NCBI GenBank assembly: GCA_036245805.1 | Contig: BTRK01000005.1 | Span: 5,766,001-5,830,000, forward strand | From: Pristionchus mayeri | Taxonomy: Eukaryota > Nematoda > Chromadorea > Rhabditida > Neodiplogasteridae | DNA: 64,000 nucleotides | Reading direction: 5' to 3' | In this document: positions 43,039-54,321 of the stretch, one piece after another | Numbering within the stretch: position 1 is the first letter of the stretch | Layout: every line of letters starts with the position of its first letter | Notes under the pieces: model-generated | Told to the model about the DNA's origin: nothing | Seen by the model: the letters and a program-made list of their open reading frames with translations, nothing else | Databases searched by the model: none | Translations under genes and position numbers: made by a program

Positions 43039-43303
43039 CAGATATCTAAGACTCGAAATAGAGAATACAGGTATTTACATTTTTCAACGGAAAAGCGAAC
43101 GACACGTATCGCACATGATGCTATTCAGAAAGATACCAATTCCTATCATCTGAGATAATGAATCACATCTCATCATTTCTGCGTTCCGTTCTTTCTTTAC
43201 GGTGCATCATTTGGATGCAAAATTCGGCACGCAATTTAACTGATTTTGCAAATAAATTTCTATTTTTATTTTCACAATAACAAAAATTGGTAAAGTTCTT
43301 CGT

Positions 43304-44240
43304 TCAAATCAATCGACATGGTGAATCGGGGATGTACTTCCCGAATACTGCCATTACGTACTTCTGATATTTCTCGTGATTTGCGAAAGAAAAATGGAAT
43401 CGACAAAGTGAACCGCAAATTTCGTCAGATCGTTTAGCGTTAGACAAGAGAAGGCCGCATCTTAAAATTAAAAACAAAACAATATATTGACACACCTGAA
43501 AAAGAGAGAACAATTTGTCAGACCACGAATATGAAAATACATAACTGGTGTTCTTACTCATTGATGCATTCTTCCTCTTTCACCCATACGACACTTTTCG
43601 TGTCTTTAGGTCGAAGCTTAATTGAATAATAATAAGAATCGATTGTCTAGTCCATCTCACATTATCAGCGTAATAAAGGAAGGAAAAATCGATGCAATCC
43701 CTCCGACATTTACACCATTTGTAGTATGGACCATCAGTGCTATGATGTATGCACGAATTCGGGTCTTCGAAATGGCAGTAGAGCACATAGCAGCTCAACA
43801 ACACATATCGGTGTAAAAGTGTTGCTGTTCAAAATTTGAAGACATACCCTACAAGTTTGCGTTCCCTTACATTTTGCGGATGTTGGCTGATGGCGAACTA
43901 AATTACGTATTATTTTCGTAATATGCGAACATCTATTTCATCTATTTTTTCGTAATATACGAACAAATTTTTTTTTTAAATTCTAATGCTCTATTTGACG
44001 TAAAGCAGCACCATTGTGGGCTGATATTCAGTGATAATGTGCAAAAAATTCTATCCCAATACATTCCGTAGGTATTCCTCCATCCATGCATACGTTCATA
44101 ATTGCATAAGATTAGAAGTAAATAATTTGCAGCCTACGTACAGCAGTTAGCTTGTCACCGAAATTATTCCATGACTGAATATTATCAGTTGATGATGCAC
44201 TAGATATTAATATAAGAGATAGAATGAAAACAACTATCAT
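43304..44240 (-). CDS. Secreted cysteine-rich protein, unknown family
   Basis: Exon 1 (44142-44240) has a signal peptide (MIVVFILSLILISSASS) and WNNFGDKLTA. The last three exons join in phase: 43661-43793 (CYVLYCHFEDPNSC, YYKWCKCRRDC), 43558-43616 (VVWVKEEECIN) and 43304-43460 (SDEICGSLCRFHFSFANHEK) to TGA at 43304. There are eleven cysteines, several in CxC or CxxxC spacing. A possible 27-nt exon near 43870-43896 (FAISQHPQN) and one more upstream exon are not settled. The CKCRRDC piece recalls degenerin/ENaC extracellular loops, but no channel transmembrane segments are present, so I do not assign that family. Confidence 0.6.
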
Positions 44241-45593
44241 CGTTGGATTGAATATCGTTTCAGCATTCAGTTATTTGTATCCGGTTTCCGTGGGAAACAT
44301 AATGCACAATTCAACTTTCGCACAATTTTGCATGTTTTGCTTGCATGATAACATGGTGTATCATTTCTAAAAAATGATCTGGGATGATTACAAATCGGGA
44401 AATATGTAAGCATAGCAGAGGCAGAGGCTCTTATTTTTTAACGTTAAACTTTAAAAACCTTAAAACCTAACTTTAAAGGAACTGTAAAAGCCTTAATTTT
44501 AACCTTAAAATGGGAGCAAGCATACCAAAGTGCATGAAAGAATATGGTTAGAAATGCACACGTAGTGCTTGAACCGTACATCAGTAGTTCACAAGATAAA
44601 AATCATCATACGTAGTGGTTAACTGGCTTACAATTTATGAAGTTATTCATCATAACCATAATCATATGCATTATAGACAAATTGGGTACAAATACTTTCT
44701 TCATACTCTGGGCTGAAATCAGAGCGGAACAGTTCCTTTATGCAACATTTCCTGCTTGACATGCTCATCTACCGTTGTTACATTACACATTGTTGATATT
44801 GTGATTGATAGGTAACATGTATTGCGAAAGTGTCTGCATTATTATGTGTTCAAATCAGGCCAAAGAGTGTTCCGTTCGAGTACTCAGTACTCAGATCGAG
44901 TACTCAGTACTTGATGATTGCTTACAATGAAAGTATTACACATATTGTGAAAATTCCCGGTCCATCATCATTACTCTCTGACGGAATCATCGCGACAACA
45001 AGGCGTCCGCACAGTGTCCGGCTCCCAATTGACGGCGTAGTGTATTAGAAAACACGGCACAGATAAACATGGAACACTTTTATTCGTAGACATATCAGTC
45101 GGTGATATTCACCTGCAGTTGTGGTTCAGTGCGTCAGACGGGAAACATCGAATGTGATCACAGGACGAGCACGGAACACTTCCTTATCATGAGTAAATTC
45201 AACCCTGTTGTGTAACACGGAAATACGAAAAAAACGCTACATTTATACATTGCACGTTGATAAACATGTTAATATACCATATAGTATTCGTTGCGATGGT
45301 TAGATAAATGTGTCAGGTAAAGAACACGGAACAAATTCTTATGATTCGTTGATACACGAGTGTGCAAATGCTGATGCTATGAGAGACAATGCAAATGCTA
45401 TCGGTCGCAAAAATCTAATTGACAATATACCTTAGTTAATTCATTGTTCAAGTACTGACGGCGAATGGAATAATTTATTTCTGAAATTATTGTACACCCA
45501 CAATCACATCCTATCAAGTCGACCACTCAGTGGCCATCGATTCTTGTACTTTAGCCTAGATCAGAAAGTGAATAAGATTGTACTCTGGACACC
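44241..45593. other. No gene; left arm of an inverted duplication
   Basis: From about 44985 the sequence is the inverted counterpart of the 3' flank of the gene at 50228 (to about 52175). A short direct repeat, TCGAGTACTCAGTAC twice, is at about 44876-44910. Other open frames here have no support. Confidence 0.45.
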
Positions 45594-45940
45594 CTACACC
45601 TTGATGATACTAGGAACACAATCGATATCAGGCACGTAATCAACCGGCGTGAATTTCGCACGGATACTATCGGTTTGATTACGGTAGATCACGAGTCGGC
45701 AATCGATCGAGGCCAGGTAGATCAGCGAGGTGGGAATCATACAGAGGATTGTGATGAGGAGGTAGACGCCTGGAAAAATACATACAATATTTCACATGTG
45801 CTTCAATTTGTCTATTTCGGTCTTGAACGAGTTGATCAGTTTTTATCGGTTGAAATTTCAAAAACTAAAAATCTTACTGTAGATGAGAAACAGTAGCGGG
45901 TCCGGGATGAGAAAGATGGTCAGAGTCGGTACTGTGAGAG
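45594..45940 (-). pseudogene. Two-hydrophobic-segment family, 5'-truncated copy
   Basis: Two exons are intact: 45878-45940 (ALTVPTLTIFLIPDPLLF) and 45594-45769 (ITILCMIPTSLIYLASID, then CRLVIYRNQ and KFTPVDYVPDID). Their lengths (63 and 176 nt) equal those of the gene at 50228, and the protein is nearly the same. No match to exons 1 and 2 was found upstream before the TIR element at 46501. It is probably the truncated end of an inverted duplication, unless replacement first exons exist. Confidence 0.7.
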
Positions 45941-46556
45941 CTGAAACAAGCTCTACTGAATACAGTTCGTATTGTGGTTTGTTGTTGTTTCTTCATTTCC
46001 CATATTCCCTGATCGAGGGAACGGATGGACAACTATGTACAATTAAGAGTTTACCCGAATTTCTCAACTGTTGCATATTTGCAATTATTTGGAGATAAAA
46101 TAAGAAGAACTTCGGTATCGTATTCTGGGTGAGCTTACGAATAAGATCACGAGCATCTGACAATCACTGTTGTTTTTTATAAAGAAAGTGTTCGGTCACA
46201 TGCAAAGTAGAAAAATTATGAACAACCAATCTGATAAGAGCCATGTCTGGCACCAGGACACGATGTTGTTCATTAGATGCATAGATCAGGAGACTCAGCT
46301 GAGGTAGATTGATAACCGAGTTCGAAGTATAGAATACTGTGAATAATATGTGGGAGTACTAGATGGCACCATGATTGTGAACGATTTTAGGGCAGAAGTG
46401 ATAATTCGTTCCTGAGGCCATCCTGATCCTGATTCCTGAGGCGCTGTAATATTTGAGGAATTTTCAATCAGTGAGATATGATAATACTATTCTTGGAATT
46501 GGGGGTATGACATTTGAGCAACGACATTTGCGCAACGACAAAATTAGGTGCGCAAG

Positions 46557-48345
46557 CGACATTTGCGCAACGGGCCATAACTCCCTTCAGGATCATCGTA
46601 GAGTGCCCAGATTAGGTACGTTGGGTAGCTATGGGTTCACTCTACCGTAACCCACACTGGTCTTTGGTCTTTCTCATCGGGGGCGACATTTGCGCAACGG
46701 GCCATAACTCCCTTCAAGATCATCGTAGAGTGCCCAGATTGGGTACGTTGGGTAGCTATGGGTTCACTCTACCGTATCCCACACTGGTCTTTGGTCTTTC
46801 TCCTCGAGGGCGACATTTGCGCAACGGGCCATAACTCCCTTCAGGATCATCGTAGAGTGCCCAGATTGGGTACGTTGGGTAGCTATGGGTTCACTCTACC
46901 GTATCCCACACTGGTCTTTGGTCTTTCTCCTCGAGGGCGACATTTGCGCAACGGGCCATAACTCCCTTCAGGATCATCGTAGAGTGCCCAGATTGGGTAC
47001 GTTGGGTAGCTATGGGTTCACTCTACCGTATCCCACACTGGTCTTTGGTCTTTCTCCTCGGGGGCGACATTTGCGCAACGGGCCATAACTCCCTTCAGGA
47101 TCATCGTAGAGTGCCCAGATTGGGTACGTTGGGTAGCTATGGGTTCACTCTACCGTATCCCACACTGGTCTTTGGTCTTTCTCATCGGGGGCGACATTTG
47201 CGCAACGGGCCATAACTCCCTTCAAGATCATCGTAGAGTGCCCAGATTGGGTACGTTGGGTTGCTATGGGTTCACTCTACCGTATCCCACACTGGTCTTT
47301 GGTCTTTCTCCTCGAGGGCGACATTTGCGCAACGGGCCATAACTCCCTTCAGGATCATCGTAGAGTGCCCAGATTGGGTACGTTGGGTAGCTATGGGTTC
47401 ACTCTACCGTATCCCACACTGGTCTTTGGTCTTTCTCCTCGGGGGCGACATTTGCGCAACGGGCCATAACTCCCTTCAAGATCATCGTAGAGTGCCCAGA
47501 TTGGGTACGTTGGGTTGCTATGGGTTCACTCTACCGTATCCCACACTGGTCTTTGGTCTTTCTCCTCGAGGGCGACATTTGCGCAACGGGCCATAACTCC
47601 CTTCAGGATCATCGTAGAGTGCCCAGATTGGGTACGTTGGGTAGCTATGGGTTCACTCTACCGTATCCCACACTGGTCTTTGGTCTTTCTCCTCGAGGGC
47701 GACATTTGCGCAACGGGCCATAACTCCCTTCAGGATCATCGTAGAGTGCCCAGATTGGGTACGTTGGGTAGCTATGGGTTCACTCTACCGTATCCCACAC
47801 TGGTCTTTGGTCTTTCTCCTCGGGGGCGACATTTGCGCAACGGGCCATAACTCCCTTCAAGATCATCGTAGAGTGCCCAGATTGGGTACGTTGGGTAGCT
47901 ATGGGTTCACTCTACCGTATCCCACACTGGTCTTTGGTCTTTCTCCTCGAGGGCGACATTTGCGCAACGGGCCATAACTCCCTTCAGGATCATCGTAGAG
48001 TGCCCAGATTGGGTACGTTGGGTAGCTATGGGTTCACTCTACCGTAACCCACACTGGTCTTTGGTCTTTCTCCTCGGGGGCGACATTTGCGCAACGGGCC
48101 ATAACTCCCTTCAGGATCATCGTAGAGTGCCCAGATTGGGTGCGTTGGGTAGCTATGGGTTCACTCTACCGTAACCCACACTGGTCTTTGGTCTTTCTCC
48201 TCGGGGGCGACATTTGCGCAACGGGCCATAACTCCCTTCAGGATCATCGTAGAGTGCCCAGATTAGGTAATTTGGGTAGCTATGGGTTCACTCTACCGTA
48301 ACCCACACCGGTCTTTGGTCTTTCTCCTCGGGGGCGACATTTGAG
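46557..48345 (+). repeat. 127-bp minisatellite, about 14 direct units
   Basis: The unit starts CGACATTTGCGCAACGGGCC and recurs every 127 bp (46557, 46684, 46811 and so on). Units differ at a few sites: CTTCAGG or CTTCAAG, TCCTCGAGGG or TCATCGGGGG, GTATCCC or GTAACCC. These variants alternate along the array, which suggests multi-unit duplication steps. Because 127 is not a multiple of three, overlapping 67-111 codon frames recur in every unit; they are not genes. Confidence 0.97.
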
Positions 48346-48479
48346 CAACGGAATTTATCATATGAAAGGCGTAGGCTACGAAGTCTACGAAGTGTTCGAT
48401 TCTTCACCCGATATCCTCAATGGATTTCTTGTTATCTTTGTTGTTCACGATGAAAAATTAAGATGAAAAATGAAAAAAA

Positions 48480-48602
48480 ATAAATTAAGGTGGTGGGAGA
48501 ATATACCCAAAATTAAGGTGGTGAGAGAATGTACCCAAAATTAAGGTGGTGTGAGAATATACCCAAAATTAACGTGGTGTGGAATATACCTAAAAGTAAG
48601 GT
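48480..48602 (+). repeat. Short tandem repeat, about 33-bp unit
   Basis: Four imperfect copies of AAATTAAGGTGGTG followed by AGAATATACCC separate the direct and inverted parts of the minisatellite. Confidence 0.8.
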
Positions 48603-48838
48603 CTTTCTCCTCGGTAGAGTTACGGTAGAGTGAACCCATAGCTACCCAACGTGCCCAATCTGGGCACTCTACGATGATCCTGAAAGGAGTTATGTCCCGT
48701 TGCGCAAATGTCGCCCCCGAGGAGAAAGACCAAAGACCAGTGTGGGTTACGGTAGAGTGAACCCATAGCTACCCAACGTGCCCAATCTGGGCACTCTACG
48801 ATGGTCCTGAAGGGAGTTATGGCCCGTTGCGCAAATGT
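48602..48838 (-). repeat. Two inverted units of the 127-bp minisatellite
   Basis: ACGGTAGAGTGAACCCATAG to GTTGCGCAAATGTCGC appears twice on the opposite strand to the main array. The element therefore has the form of a long array, a spacer and a short inverted array between TIRs. Confidence 0.9.
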
Positions 48839-48924
48839 CGCATGTGCAAAATTTGTTGCTCATTTGTCGTATTTTACCCTGTTGCGCAAATGTCGTTGCT
48901 CAAATGTCATACCCCCTTGGAATT

Positions 48925-50227
48925 GGATCAATTTCCTAATTTGTCCTTAGGTGATAGCATACTCCGTTTCTCTGAGAACATTCTATTCCGCCCGACACTT
49001 TCACCCTGTAATGCACTTCCCGGAACGTGGGTGACCCTTTAAAGTACGATGCGATAAATCCTCCCAGTCTCCTTATTGAGCCCTCTCTGGTCGGTTAGAA
49101 AGAACGAGATAGTAGGTAAAGTGAAGAGAGTCAGATCATTTCCAGCTTCGACCTTTGCGACCCGACCTGAAATATCCTTATCATTCGCTGCACACCTTGC
49201 TCCACCCTGATCACTACTTTTGATGGCTTAGCAAGATTCTTTTCATTGCACGCATTCCAATCAGATCGTGAGGAGTAATATGAGTCGTTCATTTGACAAT
49301 CATCTTACTCAACTCATCACGCACCTGTTGTGCTACACATGAGTCAAGATGCCCTGGCTCTACATGATAATTGCTGAATTTCCGGCATTTTCACCGAATC
49401 CGCCTTACTCCTTACTCATTCCTGTTGTCCTGAGGATTCCTGCCAATTTCGAGTTTTCCGTGTCTATTTCGCCATATTTCCTCGATTTGCGCACTTTGGT
49501 GCGCGAAGGGAGTAGTAATGCGTGACACGATCCAGCAATTGTGTGCACCAATCGTGTCAGAGGTCGATTAGACGCATAGATTGATACAATATCATCAGTT
49601 ACACGATATCTCGCCGCTATGAAGTACTGAATAGCGCTGAGCTGTGGGAGTGGTGCCGTTTACTCATTGCATCGTCTTTACATCTCTTTCAAAGTGCTCG
49701 AAAGAGAGAGGATAGTAACTGCTTCCGCATACGCCCTTCACTGAATACATGATCGTACAATAGTGTACCGTGACATATATACCAAGATAATCTTCAGTCG
49801 CAGATCGATCACAAATATTGCGTGAGACTGACCACTCGCCGTTCCCGTTGTCATTTCCACTCCTCGCACTTTGTGGTACTCAGTGACGGTACTTATACCG
49901 TGAGAAGATGGTGATTAATCGTTATCGTGACCTGAGACGGTTTTCTATTATAATGAGTGCCACCTTTGCTTCCTCAAACTCCCTTTGCGATGTCCCTACA
50001 ACTTGGAGATCACTATCAACCAGTGTCTACTCTCCACCGATCTTTTTGTTGTTCACTTGTAGAGCGTAGTTTGGCAGTTGTTGCTAAACCGACTGGTCTA
50101 TAAATACACTTTTGCACGGTCTTAGTCATTATATTTTTGCAACTGTCATCGGCCCATGTTCGGTTTCAGTCGCTTCTGAAACAAATATTAATATGTAAAC
50201 ATTTCAGTGCTCACATCCATCAAGAAT
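48925..50227. other. No gene recognised; promoter region of the 50228 gene at the right
   Basis: A fragment of the hairpin MITE family (AAGTGAAGAGAGTCAGATC) lies near 49118-49137. A TATA-like GTCTATAAATACAC at about 50097-50110 lies 120-130 bp before the ATG at 50228. No supported coding exon otherwise. Confidence 0.4.
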
Positions 50228-51348
50228 ATGACCATCGCAACCACGATTCAGCAGAATAAGGTCGCAGCTGATGCAGCTGCAGCGCAGCCCAAGCCAGAAT
50301 GCCGCGTATCGTGCTCCGTTGATGGTGAGCGTAGGCATTACATTTATAGTTTCAGGCCTTTGTATCTTCCGTTGTAGAGTGTTTATTATGAAGTATCATA
50401 TGAGCAAAGATTTTTCGAGCCGTATTTTCGAAAAGTTTACAGTTGCAAAAGTAGTGACCTCTCTAGCCAATCTGTTGTTGTTTCCTTCAACCTCTAATCT
50501 TTTATTTTTGCAGGCGGTATCATTCGTCGGGTGATCATTATCGTCTACTTTCTCGGTTTGTTTTTTCGACCTTTCTTCCTGTTTTTCACATTTACATTCG
50601 GACCAAACAAATCAAAATTGTGCCAAATTATTAATTATACTCAATAATTTACAGCACTCACCGCACCGACTCTGGCCATCTTCCTCATCCCGGATCCGCG
50701 TCTGTTCCTTGGTTACAGTAAGCATATTTTTGTTTTTTTGTTGTTGATTTTTTTCAATTTTCTTCCTGGCCAGAACTGTACATCTTTATCAATCACAACG
50801 AAATGCTCAACTTGAAACATACGTGAACATTTTTTCTGGTCATTAACAATACTCGAACGGCTCAACGGCTCGAAAAAGTACAACATTGTTGTTTCATTGC
50901 ATACCCTCTCATATAACTCGACCGGTCGAACGCGTGTATACAATGGAAACAACCCAAAAACCCCAAATTTAAAGCACTACTGTGTTGTGAAAAATTTATT
51001 TTTTGTTCGCTTTATATCATATATCATTGGATAATCGTTCAATTAGCTCACCCAACGAGAAATACATTCCGTTAAACAGATCCAAAATGGTACTCGGTAG
51101 TGGTGAGAATCCACGATTGAAAAAAATCCACGACTTTGATACTCGGAGATCAATATCAATCAAATTTTCCAGGTGCTTACCTCTTCATCACCATTCTCTG
51201 TATGATTCCCACCTCGCTGATCTACCTGGCCTCGATCGATTGCCGACTCGTGATCTACCGTAATCAGAACAGCAGTATCCGTGTGAAATTCACGCCGGTC
51301 GATTATGTTCCTGATATCGATTGTGTTCCTGGTATCACCAAGGCGTAG
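50228..51348 (+). CDS. Two-hydrophobic-segment protein, member 1 (125 aa)
   Basis: Exons 50228-50324, 50514-50555, 50655-50717 and 51173-51348 join in consistent phase. The N-terminus (MTIATTIQQNKVAADAAAAQ) is polar and carries two cysteines. Segment 1 runs RRVIIIVYFLALTAPTLAIF and is followed by LIPDPRLF. Segment 2 is LFITILCMIPTSLIYLAS. The tail has RLVIYRNQ and KFTPVDYVPDID. It is probably a small membrane protein with a hairpin or two-pass layout. Two hydrophobic segments joined by LIPDPxxFLxY and a PTSL motif are conserved in all four copies of this window. I recognise no known family and do not assign a function. Confidence 0.75.
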
Positions 51349-53711
51349 AGTGGCCAGAGTACAATTTGTTCCACTTTCTGATCTAGGGGAAAGTGCAAGA
51401 GTCGATGGCCTCTGAGTGGTTAACAAGGGCGTGATTTTGGGTGTTTCATGATCTCAGAGTATATTGAAATAAATTATTGCATTTCTTCACGTAAATTGAA
51501 CACCGAGTGTACAACACAAAATTGTTCAATATCGATTGTGTTCTCTAGTTACTCATGAGCGTTTTGATCAGTGAATGATAAGGGTGTTCCGTGCTCTAAG
51601 TGATTACACTGTTTCCGTGTTCTTTCCGTTTTCCGGAGTGAATGACAACAACATTATCATGTGAATATCACCGAGTGATCTTTCTACGAAATTTGTTTTT
51701 TTACTGATCTTTGTCGAATTGCTAATACACTATTTCGCCTATGCGAACCAAGAAATGTACACGAACTGTGTTCACACTGTTTTCATCACAGAGTACTCAT
51801 GACTCATTTTTACCTTTCACAATAGCCATTCATGGCTCACATTATCAACACAAATATGCCAAGAAACATTGAACAAGGGCTACAATAAATATCTTCGATT
51901 GCACAGACCTCGCTGATAAATTAGCAAGAAACTGTTGGATTTGTGATTTTATGATGTAACCGATTCATTACTCAGAAGCACCAAATCGCCAAATGATGCT
52001 GAGCGTGTCTTGTTATTTCTTGAGATTGTTTTCGACGTTTTGTGTTTGATGGAACGAAACCTGCATGTGGAAATCACCGACTGATAAGTCTACGAAATCA
52101 AGTGTTTTCTGTTGATCTTTGTCGGGTTTTGTAATACACCACGCCGCCAATTGGGAGCCGGACACCGTGCAAGCGGATTGCTTTCGCTCTGTTTTCAACA
52201 TATCCTCGCAAATATCATCGCAACACTATCTTAAATACAAAAGGTCTTTCAATGTGTAAATATTGTGTGTTTCCCAAATTTCCGTATTACACATCGGTAT
52301 TGTATCTATTGATAATAAGGAAGTGTCCCGTGTCGTTTTTATGTGATACAGTATTCGTTTACATGCAGTCGTGAACCACAACTGCATGTGAAAATCACCG
52401 ACTGATAAGTCTACGAAATAAAATGAATGTTCTCTGTTGATCTCTGTCAGGTTTCTAATACACTACGCCGCCTATTGGGAGCCAGCAAGTGTGCACGCGA
52501 ATTGTTTTTGCTCTCTTTCCAATGCATCTTCGCAAATATCCTCGCAAATAATATTATCGGACTTTCAATGTGTAACCGTGTTTTTAACTCTAATTTTCGT
52601 GTCACACATCAGTTTATATTGATAATAAGGAAGTGTTCCGTGTCGGTTTTATGTGATACAGTCTTCGTTTACATGCAGTCGTGAACCGCAACTGCATGTG
52701 AAAATCACCAACTGATAAGTCTACGAAATAAAATGTTCTCTGTTGATCTCTGTCAGGTTTCTAATACACTACGCCGCCTAATGGGAGCCAGAAAGTGTGC
52801 ACTTGAATTGTTTTTGCTCTGTTTTCAACGCACCCTCGCAACGAATACTATCTGATGTATCAGCAAATATTTCAATGTGTATTTTATATATCATAATATC
52901 ATGTTTGTTTTTCTCTTATTTCTGTGTTACACTGAAGTGTTAAAACGGAGCAGGATAATTAAGAAATCGCAACTGCATGTGAATACCACACAATTCTACG
53001 AAATCAAGTGTGCACTGTCGATCTCTGTCGGGTTTCGAATACACTACGCCGATAATAGGGAGCCAGAAATTTTGCACAGGGACAATGTTTTCGCTCCGTT
53101 TTCAGTACAGATTAATCCTGATACTCTGCGAACAGACTCTTTCACAATATCAGTTCTTTGTCAATCGCATTAGCAACACAGTAATCTGGAAACGGTGATC
53201 TAGGAGCACACCGTGTGATCAGTCTGAAAAATTGCTGGCGCGCTGTATTCACACCACTTTCAGCACAGTGTACTTCGACTCTTTCATAATCTCTGTCGCG
53301 GATGAGAAAGTGCGATTGCACACATTGTGATTCATCATGCAATGAGTAATCAGATTGTTTAGTATAGTCATTACATCCGGTAATGGTTATTTGTATGGTG
53401 TATCTGCGAGAGCTGATAGTTCTCTATCTCCTGTATTCATCTCTTCTGACTTAGCTATCCAGCAATGACTACGCGATACCACTGACCGGACATGTCTCAC
53501 ATAACGATAGATATGCCTTGAACTACCAATGTTTATGAAAATATTGTATTTGATTGCAAGTAGGAAACACATTTATCGTGAGATCGTTCGCATCACCATA
53601 GTGGAATCACCCAACATCATCTCGAACGTCATGGTTATTTTGTACACAAATCTTGAGATCAGGGATTGGACCAGGCTTCTGAGATCGAGATCGTAGTTAT
53701 ACCTGGTCACT
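51349..53711 (+). repeat. Degenerate tandem repeat of about 300 bp, plus duplicated flank
   Basis: A block containing AATACACTACGCCGCC and GGGAGCCAG recurs at about 52130, 52455, 52762 and 53039. A second landmark, CTGATAAGTCTACGAAAT, recurs at about 52081, 52400 and 52708, with degenerate forms at 51680 and 52996. Spacing is about 283-319 bp. The first 800 bp are also the inverted counterpart of 44985-45590. No coding region is supported; an inverted single unit lies at about 45000-45130. Confidence 0.75.
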
Positions 53712-54321
53712 CTAAACCTTACTAATGGTGTACACTTTAACAGTTTCTATAGACGTGAACTTCACTCTGATTCTATTAGACTTAGTCCGGTAGATCACAA
53801 GGCGGGAATCGATTGAGGCCAGGAAGATGAGCGACGTCGGAATAAGCAGGACGATCGCTACGAACATGTAGCCGCCTGGAAAGAAAATGTTAATTAAAGA
53901 TGTGCCCAAATTTTGAGTAAGCATAATATTATTTGCAGAATATTGTGCATGACGGCGTGACCATGATTTTATTCATTGAAAAGTAAGAATTAATCGAAAA
54001 AGAAATCGAAAATTGAAACAAAAGACTTACTGTAGATAAGGAACGCCCTCGGGTCGGGTATTAGGAACATCGCGATAGTCGGCAGGGTGAGGGCTAGGAA
54101 GTATACGACAAGGATGAGTCGACGAATGAGGCTTCCTGAAAAGTGAACGGATCGTACGGGAACTCTGTGCCGCAGCAATGCAATATGAAGTCCGATGAAT
54201 CTAATTGAGGTAATATGGAATACGTACCTTCAATTGTGCATGTCGCACGACTTTCGACATTTGGATGAGCAGTTGCTGCGGCCTCGACTTTCTCAGGATA
54301 CAGTGTAGTTGGGATGGTCAT
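53712..54321 (-). CDS. Two-hydrophobic-segment protein, member 2 (120 aa)
   Basis: Exons 54228-54321, 54031-54135 and 53712-53875 join in phase to TAG at 53712. The protein begins MTIPTTLYPEKVEAAATAH and continues IRRLILVVYFLALTLPTIAM, FLIPDPRAFLIY, MFVAIVLLIPTSLIFLAS, RLVIYRTKSN. Exons 2 and 3 of member 1 are one exon here (105 nt against 42+63), so an intron was gained or lost. A TATA-like GGGTATAAGAG lies about 170 bp upstream on the minus strand. It is intact and probably functional. Confidence 0.75.

Larger units (their letters stand above)
46501..48916. mobile_element. TIR element filled with a 127-bp minisatellite
   Basis: The left end GGGGGTATGACATTTGAGC continues as a perfect 36-bp inverted match to the right end, which finishes GTCATACCCCC at 48916. 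The flanks are TTGGAATT at 46493-46500 and 48917-48924; the match can be read as 8 to 10 bp depending on where the G run is cut. There is no transposase; the interior is the minisatellite. Long TIR-like repeats, tandem interior and a duplication in this size range recall fold-back or Mutator-like non-autonomous elements, but I cannot settle the superfamily. Confidence 0.85.

Noticed and set aside
43580..43804. Degenerin/ENaC channel
   Set aside because: The CKCRRDC segment recalls the cysteine loop, but there are no channel transmembrane segments or pore motif, and the following exons give a short secreted protein.
46453..47977. Series of 67-111 codon open frames repeating MGSLYRIPHWSLVF
   Set aside because: They recur in every unit of the 127-bp minisatellite, whose length is not a multiple of three. 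No splice sites or start context differ from unit to unit. They reflect the repeat, not a protein family.
46557..48345. CRISPR-like regular repeat spacing
   Set aside because: The repeats are directly adjacent 127-bp units with no unique spacers, there are no cas genes and the genome is eukaryotic.
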